Below are positions 1-8,450 of a stretch of 64,000 nucleotides of DNA, piece after piece. How positions within the stretch are numbered: position 1 is the stretch's first letter; each line of letters starts with the position of its first letter. This DNA is from Methylobacterium sp. DB0501 (GTDB taxonomy: Bacteria; Pseudomonadota; Alphaproteobacteria; Rhizobiales; Beijerinckiaceae). The stretch covers positions 62,001 through 126,000 of the forward strand of contig NZ_JAAKGV010000018.1 of assembly GCF_011043735.1 (NCBI RefSeq), given 5' to 3'. The notes beneath the pieces are model-generated. The model saw nothing but the letters and a program-made list of their open reading frames with translations. It ran no database searches and had not been told where the DNA came from. The translations under genes were made by a program, and so were the position numbers.

Positions 1-614
1 AGCGCGGTGGCGTCGTGGCGCCGCCACGCGGCCTCGTCCTCGCCGAGGTATTTGGCGAGGGCGGGCTTCGACCAGCCGGCGGTCGAGGGCTGGACGATCG
101 GCGCGAAGGCGCTGCACGAGCGGAAGCGCTCGGGGTGGGTGAGCGCGATGGTGAGCGCGCCGTGGCCACCCATCGAGTGCCCGAAGATGCCCTGGCGCTC
201 CATGTCGACCGGGAATTCGCGGGCGACGAGGGCGGGCAGCTCCTCGGTGACGTAGGACCACATGCGGTAATTGCGGTCGAACGGCGCCTGCGTCGCGTCG
301 ACGTAGAAGCCCGCGCCGCAGCCGAACTGCCAGTTGTCGGGCTCGTCCGGCACGTCCGGCCCGCGCGGGCTGGTATCGGGCGCCACGATGGCGATGCCGT
401 GCCGGGCGGCGGCGCGGCGGTACTCGCCCTTGTCCATGACGTTGGCATGGGTGCAGGTCAGGCCCGACAGGTACCACAGCACCGGGACCTTTTGGCTTTC
501 CGCCTGCGGCGGCAGGTAGACCGCGAAGGTCATCGGGCAGCGCGTCGTCTCGGCCTCGTGCCGGTACACGCCCTGGATGCCGCCGTGCGAGCGAGCCTTC
601 GAGACTGTTTCCAT
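1..614 (-). CDS. fghA: S-formylglutathione hydrolase (partial, C-terminus outside window)
   Basis: It hydrolyses S-formylglutathione to formate and glutathione, the second step of glutathione-dependent formaldehyde oxidation in the cytoplasm. About 204 N-terminal residues are visible. They carry the esterase D-type alpha/beta-hydrolase fold, with the oxyanion-region motif SGLTCTHAN near residues 50-58 and the nucleophile elbow GHSMGG with Ser147. The start is the ATG at 612-614. The family is usually about 280 residues, so roughly 75 C-terminal residues, including the catalytic Asp and His, should lie beyond the left edge. It follows frmA by 72 bases on the same strand, so the two are probably co-transcribed. 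Confidence is high because both motifs and context agree. Confidence 0.93.
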   Translation of the reverse strand, partial: METVSKARSHGGIQGVYRHEAETTRCPMTFAVYLPPQAESQKVPVLWYLSGLTCTHANVMDKGEYRRAAARHGIAIVAPDTSPRGPDVPDEPDNWQFGCGAGFYVDATQAPFDRNYRMWSYVTEELPALVAREFPVDMERQGIFGHSMGGHGALTIALTHPERFRSCSAFAPIVQPSTAGWSKPALAKYLGEDEAAWRRHDATA

Positions 615-686
615 GTCGCCGTGAATCCCCGCGCCTGTTCCGGATCCGGCGGTGCGTCGTCCCGCACCGCCGGGCTCAGTCGGATC

Positions 687-1820
687 TTAGAACACCACTA
701 CCGAGCGGATCGACTTGCCCTCGTGCATCAGGTCGAAGCCGTGGTTGATGTCTTCCAGCGGCATGGTGTGGGTGATCAGATCGTCGATGTTGATCTTGCC
801 CTCCATGTACCAGTCGACGATCTTCGGCACGTCGGTGCGGCCGCGGGCGCCGCCGAAGGCCGAGCCCTTCCAGACGCGGCCGGTGACGAGCTGGAACGGA
901 CGGGTCGAGATCTCGCGGCCGGCCTCGGCCACGCCGATGACGATCGACTCGCCCCAGCCGCGGTGGCAGCACTCGAGCGCCTGGCGCATCACGTGGACGT
1001 TGCCGGTGCAGTCGAACGAGAAGTCGGCGCCGCCGCCGGTCACGTCGAGGATCGCCTGCACGACCTTGTCGGTGCCGACCTCGTTCGGGTTGATGAAGTG
1101 GGTCATGCCGAACTTCTCGGCCATCGCCCGCTTGTCGGGGTTGATGTCGACGCCGACGATCTTGTCGGCGCCGACCATGCGGGCGCCCTGGATCACGTTG
1201 AGGCCGATGCCGCCGAGACCGAACACCACCACGTTGGCGCCCGGCCACACCTTGGCGGTGTAGATCACCGCGCCGAGGCCGGTGGTGACGCCGCAGCCGA
1301 TGTAGCAGATCTTGTCGAAGGGGGCGTCCTCGCGCACCTTGGCGAGCGCGATCTCCGGCAGAACGGTGAAGTTCGAGAAGGTCGAGCAGCCCATGTAGTG
1401 GTATACGGTGTTCGCGCCCGGGCTGCCGCCGGTCGAGTCGCAGCGGAAGCGGCTGGTGCCGTCGGGCATCACGCCCTGGCCCTGCGTGCTGCGGATCGCG
1501 GTGCAGAGGTTGGTGCGCTGCGACAGGCAGGACTTACAGTTGCGGCACTCGGGCGTGTAGAGCGGGATGACGTGGTCGCCGGGCTTCAGCGTCGTCACGC
1601 CGGCCCCGACCTCGCGCACGATGCCGGCGCCCTCGTGGCCGAGGATCGCCGGGAACTTGCCCTCGGAATCGAGGCCCGACAGGGTGTAGGCGTCGGTGTG
1701 GCAGATGCCGGTCGCCATCACCTCGACCAGGACCTCGCCGGCCTTCGGCCCTTCGAGGTCGATGGTCTCGATGGTGAGGGGCTTCTTGGCTTCCCAGGCA
1801 ACTGCCGCGCGCGTCTTCAT
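687..1820 (-). CDS. frmA: S-(hydroxymethyl)glutathione dehydrogenase (class III alcohol dehydrogenase)
   Basis: It oxidises S-hydroxymethylglutathione, the spontaneous adduct of formaldehyde and glutathione, to S-formylglutathione with NAD. The 377 residues match the usual class III length. Visible features are the catalytic zinc ligands Cys40 and His62 (GHEGAG), the structural zinc lobe Cys92, Cys95, Cys98 and Cys106, and the nucleotide-binding GLGGIG turn. I chose the ATG at 1818-1820 because homologues begin with the MKTRAA-type N-terminus; the open frame extends upstream only through unconserved sequence. With fghA downstream it forms a formaldehyde-to-formate module. Methylobacterium extorquens relies on tetrahydromethanopterin instead, so this pair hints at another clade of the family. 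Confidence 0.95.
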   Translation of the reverse strand: MKTRAAVAWEAKKPLTIETIDLEGPKAGEVLVEVMATGICHTDAYTLSGLDSEGKFPAILGHEGAGIVREVGAGVTTLKPGDHVIPLYTPECRNCKSCLSQRTNLCTAIRSTQGQGVMPDGTSRFRCDSTGGSPGANTVYHYMGCSTFSNFTVLPEIALAKVREDAPFDKICYIGCGVTTGLGAVIYTAKVWPGANVVVFGLGGIGLNVIQGARMVGADKIVGVDINPDKRAMAEKFGMTHFINPNEVGTDKVVQAILDVTGGGADFSFDCTGNVHVMRQALECCHRGWGESIVIGVAEAGREISTRPFQLVTGRVWKGSAFGGARGRTDVPKIVDWYMEGKINIDDLITHTMPLEDINHGFDLMHEGKSIRSVVVF

Positions 1821-2190
1821 GGTGTCTCCAACCGGATCATGCTTCGCGTGAGAACGCGGCAAACTGCCTTGAGGCCGCGGGTCGGCCGGCTCGCCCGCTG
1901 AATGGCCCGATCTCTGCTGCGATTTGATGAAGGCCGCAACGGTGCGGCGCAACAAACTTTAGTCCACCATTGCGGGCGCCCCGACGCGGCGCATCCACCG
2001 GGCGCGATGCGACAGGTCCAGAGCGCATCCTGTCACATAAATGCTCCATGTTATACTGTTACAAGACGATCGAGAGGCCGGCGTGACCGGCGCGGGCCCG
2101 TCGATCGGGCCGGTCTCTGCCGCGAATGCGTCAAGGCGCGCCGTCCTTCCCTTCGGATGCTGCCGGAGTCGCGATCGGCGGGGCGACCCA
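1821..2190. other. Intergenic region upstream of frmA
   Basis: These 370 bases separate the frmA start from the end of the winged-helix gene. A locally AT-rich stretch lies around 2030-2070 in otherwise GC-rich sequence and could hold the frmA promoter. No convincing -35/-10 pair, RNA gene or small gene was recognised. Confidence 0.4.
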
Positions 2191-3153
2191 TCATCCCGGC
2201 CGCAGGATCGGAGACGGGCCGGGTCGCGCCGGGCTCCGCGCGCCGGTCGTCCCGCTGCGTGCCGGCAGGGCGGCGCGCGACGCCGCGATCGCGACCCCGA
2301 GGCGCGCGGGTGGCGCCGCCGGCCGATCCGGATCGGGCACGGGAGTGTCCCCCGCCGGCGGCGCATCGGGGATGGCGGGGCCGTCCCCGCCGACGGGCCG
2401 GGAACCGGTTGCCACCTTGGCAGGGACGGTAAGATCTTCTTTGTCTTTCGATTTTTCAGGTTCGGAAGTGCGCGGGCCGGCCTCCCAGAGGTGGATCGCC
2501 ACGCTGGCGATCCGGATGACGTGGGTGCCCTTCGCCCGCTCCTCGATGGCGAGGTAGCCGCGATGCGCCGCCCAGCGGATCGCCGTCTGGACGGTGCGGC
2601 GGCAGCACCGGGCCCGCGCAGCGATCGTCCCGAGGGCGAGTTCGCAAGCCCCATGCTCGCGAATCTCCCGGGCGATGACGCCGATCGCGCCGAGTTCGGC
2701 CGGGTGGAAATCCTGCTTGATCGTGGCGGGCCAGGGCAGGCGGTGGCCGAGATAGGCGCGCCGCCGGGCGGGGGCCTGGCGCTCGGCACGCTCGGCCAGC
2801 GTCGCCCGCGGGCGGGGAGTCGCGGTGTCGCGTCGCGACGGCGCGGGCCGCGCCTCGGCCGGCGACAGCGCGGCGAGCCGGTCGAACGCGAAGGCGCCGA
2901 GGGGGCCGCCCCCTCCCCTGCCCCGCTCCCGGGCGCGGTGCAGGCCGGCGGCGGCCGCCATCCGGTCCCGCCGGTCCTGGACCGCCTGGAACACCTGCTC
3001 GGCGTCCTGGTCGTGAAGCGCGCCGGCCCCGTAGGCCTGGATCGCGTCGGCGTTGAGCGCATCGAGGCGCGGGCGCCAGTCCGGGCCGGCGATCCGCCCG
3101 ATCGTGGCGAGCAGCCGGTCGCGCAGCAGCGCGGAGGTCGCAGCCGTGCTCAT
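2191..3153 (-). CDS. Helix-turn-helix protein of unknown function beside repAB
   Basis: This is a 320-residue protein with no function I can name. Residues about 150-220 look like a winged helix-turn-helix: a helix ending in REIREHG, a recognition-like helix with CCRRTVQTAIRW, and a wing with GYLAIEERAKGTHVIRI. The N-terminal third is helical and Arg-rich. The last 90 residues are low-complexity Pro/Ala/Arg and probably disordered. It lies immediately downstream of repA-repB on the same strand, separated by about 330 bases. DNA-binding proteins of this sort are common beside alphaproteobacterial plasmid replication genes, so a role in replication control or partition is a reasonable guess, not a demonstration. 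The start is the ATG at 3151-3153; its ribosome-binding site is weak. Confidence 0.6.
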   Translation of the reverse strand: MSTAATSALLRDRLLATIGRIAGPDWRPRLDALNADAIQAYGAGALHDQDAEQVFQAVQDRRDRMAAAAGLHRARERGRGGGGPLGAFAFDRLAALSPAEARPAPSRRDTATPRPRATLAERAERQAPARRRAYLGHRLPWPATIKQDFHPAELGAIGVIAREIREHGACELALGTIAARARCCRRTVQTAIRWAAHRGYLAIEERAKGTHVIRIASVAIHLWEAGPRTSEPEKSKDKEDLTVPAKVATGSRPVGGDGPAIPDAPPAGDTPVPDPDRPAAPPARLGVAIAASRAALPARSGTTGARSPARPGPSPILRPG

Positions 3154-3442
3154 CGGCCCGCCCCGCGGGGTGGGCGCGTGCGTCTACGATGCGGACATGC
3201 GGGAGCCTTCGCCCAGGCCGTCATCCGGCCGAGCGTCGCCGCACGCCGCCCGGGGGGCGTCGTCGGTTCTGCCATCGTCCTTGCCTGTCACCGGGCAAAG
3301 GAAATCCGCTCGCCAGAACGGCGTCCGACTCTTGACGGCCATGACGGGAAGTGCGATTCTCTAGTCGCCAAACCTGAGAAGGGCTTCCGGGACGAAAGTT
3401 CTGGGGGCCTTTTTCTTTTGCGGTGACCTCTTCAAATGGATC

Positions 3443-3468
3443 GCAGCCGGGCGGGATTGCCCGGCTGC
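3443..3468 (-). terminator. Hairpin downstream of repB
   Basis: A perfect 10-bp GC-rich stem (GCAGCCGGGC paired with GCCCGGCTGC, 6-base loop) lies 18 bases past the repB stop. No T-run follows it in the repB direction, so it may be a Rho-independent-like pause or a 3' stabiliser. Between this hairpin and the start of the winged-helix gene I see only a T-rich tract near 3410-3420 and no gene. Confidence 0.45.
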
Positions 3469-3485
3469 CGCATGACTGTCGCTCG

Positions 3486-4463
3486 TCAGTCTCCTGTCTG
3501 GTTCGGGGGCTTCGTCTCCCGGAACGCCCGGTAGAGTTCTTCCAGGTGGGACGAAAGATAGGTGCCGAACTCTCCGGCATCCTTCGCCGTCAGGGAGAGG
3601 CTGAAGCCCTTCCCCGAGCGCCGGCAGGTCGCCTCGACGGCGCGGTCGGGCGCGGTCCAGGTCGAGGTCTGCGGCTCGAGTGACCGGCGGGCCGGCGCCT
3701 TGCGCCCGGCCTTGATCGCCGCGAGGAGGTGGCCGAACCGCTCCGGCCCGTCCTTGTCCAGGAAATCGGGGGCCTGCACCGCCGCGACCGCGATCTCGGC
3801 CTTGGCCGGGATCGCCACCAACTTCTTCAGCTCCTCCCAGCGGTCGCGGCCGATGCCCTTGGCGGCGCCGAGGGCGTCGATCACCGGCGCCGGCACCGTC
3901 TCGGCCACCGACAGCATCCGCGACAGGAGCGTGTCGTCGATGGTGAGCGCCGCCTTGATCGTCGCCTTGGTCTGGCCCATCGCCAGGAGCTTGCGGGCGA
4001 ACAGGGCCTTCTCGATGAAGGACAGGTTGGCGCGCGCGGCGTTCTCCTGCCCCTGCGCGACGATGTGGGCGATGTCCTCGATCGTCTTGACGATGGCCCG
4101 GACCTCGCGCCCGAGCTCGCGCGCCACCCGCACCCGGCGATGGCCGTAGACGATCATGAACCGCCCGGCCCGCTCGGGGTGGGGCCGGACCAGGATCGGG
4201 GTCGACTGGCCGTGCTCGGCGATCGCGTCGCGCAGGCGCCCGTAATCCTCGTCGTCCTGGTCGATGCGGTCCTGGACGAAGGAGGCGTCGATCAGGCCGG
4301 TATCGAGGCCGACGACCGCCTCGCCGTCGGCCATCCGCCGGGTGTTCTCGGCCATCTCCTCGATCGAGCGGGTCATCGAGCGGGCAGCGCCCCGGCGGAC
4401 GAAATCGGCGCTCGGCTCGGCGACCGGGGCGTCGAGGATGTTGGCGAGGAGGTTCTTACGCAT
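3486..4463 (-). CDS. repB: Plasmid partitioning protein RepB (ParB family)
   Basis: This is the centromere-binding partner of RepA in repABC-type replicons, acting on the nucleoid to segregate replicon copies. The 325 residues are the usual RepB length. The ParB N-terminal domain spans about residues 50-140, with the VYGHRRVRVA motif equivalent to the CTPase box of ParB proteins. The KorB-like helix-turn-helix follows (FIEKALFARKLLAMG and the TIDDTLLSRML region). The N-terminal MRKNLLANIL matches the start of many RepB proteins, which supports the ATG at 4461-4463. It follows repA by 57 bases on the same strand. RepC, normally the third gene, is absent here and lies at 24466 on the opposite strand. 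Confidence 0.92.
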   Translation of the reverse strand: MRKNLLANILDAPVAEPSADFVRRGAARSMTRSIEEMAENTRRMADGEAVVGLDTGLIDASFVQDRIDQDDEDYGRLRDAIAEHGQSTPILVRPHPERAGRFMIVYGHRRVRVARELGREVRAIVKTIEDIAHIVAQGQENAARANLSFIEKALFARKLLAMGQTKATIKAALTIDDTLLSRMLSVAETVPAPVIDALGAAKGIGRDRWEELKKLVAIPAKAEIAVAAVQAPDFLDKDGPERFGHLLAAIKAGRKAPARRSLEPQTSTWTAPDRAVEATCRRSGKGFSLSLTAKDAGEFGTYLSSHLEELYRAFRETKPPNQTGD

Positions 4464-4520
4464 CGCACGCGGCTCCTATCCGGTTGGGGTATCGAGCGAT
4501 TTTCCCGTTCTGCACGGCCG

Positions 4521-5732
4521 TCAAACCCGCCTCCCCCAGGCCTGGTGGATCAGCCCGGCGATCTCCTCGTTGACGCCGTTCACCGATTCGAGGGCCCGGT
4601 CGTAGGTCGAGCGGATCATCTGCCCGCGCTCGACCTCGTAGAGCGACTGGTTGGTGATGCCGGCATCCGAGATCGCGGTCGATTTCAGCATCTGGGTCCG
4701 CAGCATGTTCTTGGGAAACAGCGCCTGCATGAAGCCGACCATCTGGGCCTGCGGCCCGTCGGTCGGCTCGTAGCGGGTGACGAGGTAGCGGAACCATTGC
4801 AGGTTCACCGCCGCCCCCGCATCGGCGATCGACTTCAGGATGCCGCCCAGCATCAGCAGGAACTGGCTCATCGACATCACGTCCAGCATCTGCGGATGGA
4901 TGGTGACGAGGACCGAGGTCGAGGCGGTCAGCGCCGTGAGCGTCAGGTAGCCGAGCTGCGGCGGGCAATCGATGACGACGACGTCGTAGCGGTCGTCGAC
5001 CTCCCTCAAGGCGTTGGTGATGCGGGTGAAGAAGGTGCGCCCCTCCGGGTTGCGGTTCGAGGCGGCGAGCGGCGTGTCGTACTCGTATTCCTGCAGGTCG
5101 AGGCTCGCCGGCACGATGTCGAGGCCCGGGAAGTTGGTCGGCCGGATGATCTCGGAGAGGGGCCGCTTCCCGTCGTCGTAGCGCAGGGCCTCGTAGATCG
5201 ACGGCGCCTTGTCGAGCTCGGGCTGGATGCCGTGCAGGGCCGAGAGCGAGGCCTGCGGGTCGAGGTCGATGGCGAGCACCCGGTGCCCGGTCAGCGCCAG
5301 GAACTGGGCGAGATGCGCCGCCGTCGTGGTCTTGCCGCTGCCGCCCTTGAAGTTCACCGCCGAGATGATCTGCAGCTTCTCGCCGGCACGGCGGTGCGGC
5401 ACGTATTGCTTGAGGTCGGAGCGCCCGTGCCGGTCGAGGTATTTTCGCAGTTCCAGCATCTGCTCGGCGGTGTAGGACCGCCGGCCCGAGGCCGAGGTCG
5501 CCGGGACCGGCCCCTTGCCCTCGAGGTGGAGCTTCTTGATGTTCGACGGCGTGACGCCGAGGAAATACGCCACCTCCGCCAGCGCGAACGGCCGCAGGCC
5601 CTTGGTGGCGTTGGGCGGGTAATGCTCCATCCGGAGCATGCTGAGCTTGTCGGAGATGAGGCCGCCCTGGCGGAGAATCGTCTCGTGGAAGCTGATCGCC
5701 TCCATTCCCTCTGTCGGTCCCGTTCGTTCCAT
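4521..5732 (-). CDS. repA: Plasmid partitioning protein RepA (ParA-type ATPase)
   Basis: This Walker-type ATPase drives replicon segregation with RepB and normally represses its own operon. From the ATG at 5730-5732 it has 403 residues. An N-terminal helix-turn-helix region lies near residues 50-70 (VAYFLGVTPSNIKKLHLEG), the deviant Walker A motif KGGSGKTT at 129-136, and the Walker B-like VVVIDCPP around residues 230-237. A shorter start (MEAISFHET) at 5705 is also possible; I kept the longer because both open with helical sequence typical of RepA. It is divergent from the GGDEF gene at 6018. Two copies of a short repeat in the upstream gap are candidate autorepression sites. Confidence 0.92.
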   Translation of the reverse strand: MERTGPTEGMEAISFHETILRQGGLISDKLSMLRMEHYPPNATKGLRPFALAEVAYFLGVTPSNIKKLHLEGKGPVPATSASGRRSYTAEQMLELRKYLDRHGRSDLKQYVPHRRAGEKLQIISAVNFKGGSGKTTTAAHLAQFLALTGHRVLAIDLDPQASLSALHGIQPELDKAPSIYEALRYDDGKRPLSEIIRPTNFPGLDIVPASLDLQEYEYDTPLAASNRNPEGRTFFTRITNALREVDDRYDVVVIDCPPQLGYLTLTALTASTSVLVTIHPQMLDVMSMSQFLLMLGGILKSIADAGAAVNLQWFRYLVTRYEPTDGPQAQMVGFMQALFPKNMLRTQMLKSTAISDAGITNQSLYEVERGQMIRSTYDRALESVNGVNEEIAGLIHQAWGRRV

Positions 5733-5750
5733 CCGCCCCGATTCCCGAGT

Positions 5751-5826
5751 AACGCTTTTCCGCGCCGATCCCCACCACAAGCGTCATTATGCGGATGATT
5801 CTCCCGTTCCGGCAACGCTTTTTCGG
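5751..5826. promoter_or_regulatory. Paired AACGCTTTT repeats upstream of repA
   Basis: AACGCTTTTCCG at 5751-5762 and AACGCTTTTTCGG at 5814-5826 are direct repeats 63 bases apart, upstream of the chosen repA start. RepA proteins bind their own promoter region in repABC systems. That these are RepA or RepB sites is inference from position only. Confidence 0.35.
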
Positions 5827-6017
5827 TTGACGGACCGGGCTGTGCGGCGGCAGGGCGCGCCCGCCCTGCTTCGGCGCGGGCCGGGCTCGATGGCGGCCCT
5901 CGCGCCCGCGGCGGACCCGCGGTGGACAAGCGCTGACGCGGGAACTCCCCTTCGGGCCGCGATGCGCTATCAGATGCGCCGGACAGGCCTCGCCGACACG
6001 TTTCTCACGCCCGATCG

Positions 6018-7040
6018 ATGATCCAGACTGCGCCACCGGGTGGCGATCTCGAAGCACAGCTGTTCGACCTCGCGCCCACCTCGCTGTGGCTGCAGGATCT
6101 CGGCGCGCTGAAGGCCCACCTCGACGCGGCGCGGGAGGCCGGCATGACCGACCTGCGCGGTTGGCTGCGGGATCCCGGCCACCTGCTGGCCTGCCAGCGG
6201 CTGATCCGGATCCTCCGGGTCAACCGGCATACCCTGGCGACCTACGAGGCGCGGGACGAGGCCGAGCTGTTCGCCCACATCCCGGCGATCTTCAACGACC
6301 CGGAGGCGGTCGCCCTGGTCGAGGTCCTGTGCCGGCTCTGGGCCGGCGCGACCCAGGCGCGCCTCGTCACGCAGAACCGGACGGTGGGCGGACGGGTCAT
6401 CGACGTGAGCTATGCCGGCCAGCTCCTGCCGGGGCACGAGGCCGGGTGGGGCCGCTTCCTGATCTCGATCGAGGACATCACGCCGCGCGAGGAGCAGCGC
6501 CGGCGCGAGGAGGCCCTGCGCCTCACCGATCACCTGACCGGCCTCCTCAACCGCGCCGGCCTCGATGCGGAGATCGCGCGGATCGAGCGCGACCGCATCG
6601 TGCCGGCCTCGGTGATCGTCGCCGACCTGAACCGGCTCAAGGCGATCAACGACCTCCAGGGCCACGAGGCCGGCGACGCGGCGATCCGCCGGTTCGCCGA
6701 CCTCCTGGCGCAGCATGCGCCGCCTCCGGCCCGGCCGGCGCGGACCGGCGGCGACGAGTTCGTGGTCCTGCTCCCCGGGACCGGGCCCGAGGCGGCCGCC
6801 GCGCTGGTGCGGCGGATCCTGGCGGCGATCGACGCTCCCGTCGACGTTCCTGGCCCCTCCCCGCTCAGCGCCGCCCTCGGCTTCGAGACCTGGACCGGGG
6901 CCGAGCCGATCCGGGACGCCCTCGCGCGGGCGGATGCCCGGATGTACGCGGCGAAGCGCCGGCACCACGCCGCCGGGGCGCCGGACGCGCCCTGGACCGC
7001 CCCGGAGACCGCCTTCGCCCGCCCGCCGCGCCCTCACTGA
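6018..7040 (+). CDS. PAS-like/GGDEF diguanylate cyclase
   Basis: It is predicted to condense two GTP into cyclic di-GMP. The 340 residues have an N-terminal PAS-like sensor region (about 10-155, ending in the linker SIEDITPREEQ) and a GGDEF domain from about residue 168. That domain begins DHLTGLLNRAG and has an intact GGDEF at 244-248. I see no RxxD inhibitory site just upstream of GGDEF, so product feedback may be absent. There is no transmembrane segment or signal peptide, so it should be cytosolic. It is divergent from repA, and its start codon is the ATG closest to the gap. It lies head-to-tail with the minus-strand dehydrogenase at 7055. Confidence 0.85.
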   Translation: MIQTAPPGGDLEAQLFDLAPTSLWLQDLGALKAHLDAAREAGMTDLRGWLRDPGHLLACQRLIRILRVNRHTLATYEARDEAELFAHIPAIFNDPEAVALVEVLCRLWAGATQARLVTQNRTVGGRVIDVSYAGQLLPGHEAGWGRFLISIEDITPREEQRRREEALRLTDHLTGLLNRAGLDAEIARIERDRIVPASVIVADLNRLKAINDLQGHEAGDAAIRRFADLLAQHAPPPARPARTGGDEFVVLLPGTGPEAAAALVRRILAAIDAPVDVPGPSPLSAALGFETWTGAEPIRDALARADARMYAAKRRHHAAGAPDAPWTAPETAFARPPRPH

Positions 7041-7054
7041 CGGGAGCCCCTCCC

Positions 7055-8134
7055 TTACGCGTTGTCGCCCCGGATGGCGGCGATGACGGCGTCGGTGACC
7101 TGGCGGGTCGTCGCCGTGCCGCCGAGATCGGGGGTGTGCAGGCCGGGATCGGCGGTCACCCGCTCCACCGCGTGCATCAGCCGGTCGGCCGCGGGCTTCT
7201 CGCCGAGATGGTCCAGCATCTGGCAGGCGGTCCAGAAGGTCGCGACCGGGTTGGCGATGCCCTTGCCGGCGATGTCGAAGGCCGAGCCGTGGATCGGCTC
7301 GAACATCGACGGGAACTTGCGCTCCGGGTTGATGTTCGCGGTCGGCGCGATGCCGAGCGAGCCGGCGAGCGCCGCGGCGAGGTCCGACAGGATGTCGGCG
7401 TGCAGGTTCGTCGCCACGATGGTGTCGAGGGTCTCGGGCTTGATCACCATGCGCATCGTCATGGCGTCGACCAGCATCTTGTCCCAGGTCACGTCCGGGA
7501 AACCTTGCGCCACCTCGGCGGCGATCTCGTCCCACATCACCATGGCGTGGCGCTGCGCGTTCGACTTCGTCACCACGGTGAGCAGCTTGCGCGGCCGGCT
7601 GCGCGCCAGTTCGAACGCGTAGCGGATGATGCGGGTGACGCCGGTGCGCGTCATCATCGAGACGTCGGTGGCGACCTCCTCCGGGTGGCCCTGGTGGACG
7701 CGCCCGCCGACCCCCGCATACTCGCCCTCCGAGTTCTCGCGCACGATCACCCAGTCGAGCTCAGGGCCGGAGACGTGGCGCAGCGGGCTGGTGATGCCGG
7801 GCAGGATCCGGGTCGGGCGGACATTGGCGTATTGGTCGAAGGGCTGGCAGATCGCGAGCCGCAGGCCCCACAGGCTGATATGGTCCGGCACGCCGGGCGC
7901 GCCGACCGCGCCGAAGAAGATCGCGTCGTGGTGCCGGATCTGCTCGCGGCCGTCCGCCGGCATCATCACGCCATGCTGCCGGTAGTAGTCCGAGCCCCAG
8001 TCGAAATGATCGAACCGGAACCGGAACGTGCCGGCCTTCTCGGCCAGCGCCTCGAGCACCTCGATGCCGGCGGCGATGACCTCGATGCCGATGCCGTCGG
8101 CCGGGATCGCGGCGATTCTGTAGGTCTTGGTCAC
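7055..8134 (-). CDS. Tartrate/D-malate dehydrogenase-like decarboxylating dehydrogenase
   Basis: This 359-residue member of the isopropylmalate/isocitrate dehydrogenase family most resembles tartrate dehydrogenase and D-malate dehydrogenase. These enzymes oxidise and usually decarboxylate 2-hydroxy diacids with NAD and a divalent metal. Motifs are the N-terminal IPADGIGIEV, the VRENSEGEYAG substrate loop, the catalytic Lys in TKSNAQ, metal-ligand aspartates in VDAMTM and DILSDLAA, and the EPIHGSAFDIAGKG cofactor region. I chose the GTG at 8132-8134, which gives the family N-terminus; the open frame runs 100 codons further upstream without conservation. It stands alone on its strand between repA-linked genes and the amino acid operon. 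The exact substrate cannot be told from sequence. Confidence 0.85.
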   Translation of the reverse strand: MTKTYRIAAIPADGIGIEVIAAGIEVLEALAEKAGTFRFRFDHFDWGSDYYRQHGVMMPADGREQIRHHDAIFFGAVGAPGVPDHISLWGLRLAICQPFDQYANVRPTRILPGITSPLRHVSGPELDWVIVRENSEGEYAGVGGRVHQGHPEEVATDVSMMTRTGVTRIIRYAFELARSRPRKLLTVVTKSNAQRHAMVMWDEIAAEVAQGFPDVTWDKMLVDAMTMRMVIKPETLDTIVATNLHADILSDLAAALAGSLGIAPTANINPERKFPSMFEPIHGSAFDIAGKGIANPVATFWTACQMLDHLGEKPAADRLMHAVERVTADPGLHTPDLGGTATTRQVTDAVIAAIRGDNA

Positions 8135-8450
8135 GACGAGGCTCCGGGTGGGATGAGGGACGGCGGGACCGCCGATCGCCTCCGCCCTTGCGCGCCATCT
8201 TCCATGCACGCCGAGAGACCGCCAGCGCATTTTCCAAGGAGGCGGATACGGGCTCGACGCGGGGAATGTGGCACGCTCAGAGACCGATAGCAGCGTTCGA
8301 TCAATGGGCGATGGGCCGGATCGTGCAGACGAAATACTGTCGATCAGGTCAACCAGGCTCTCAGGACGAGGTCGCAGGCGGGATGGAATGGAGGCATGCG
8401 ATGGCACGCGTGCCGATCGGTCAGCCTCCGCCACGTCCAGTCCGCCCCGC
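8135..8450. other. Intergenic region between dehydrogenase and FAD oxidase operon
   Basis: This stretch of 316 bases lies downstream of the seven-gene operon and upstream of the tartrate dehydrogenase-like gene. It presumably holds that gene's promoter. No RNA gene, repeat or convincing small gene was seen. Confidence 0.4.

Noticed and set aside
15..1901. A 628-codon open frame on the plus strand across fghA and frmA
   Set aside because: It is the antisense of two clearly conserved minus-strand genes; long antisense frames are expected at this GC content, and its product is Arg/Ala/Gly low-complexity.
2191..3153. Winged-helix gene as a second repC
   Set aside because: It lacks the RepC N-terminal pattern seen at 24466 and ends in low-complexity sequence; only a general DNA-binding fold is supported.
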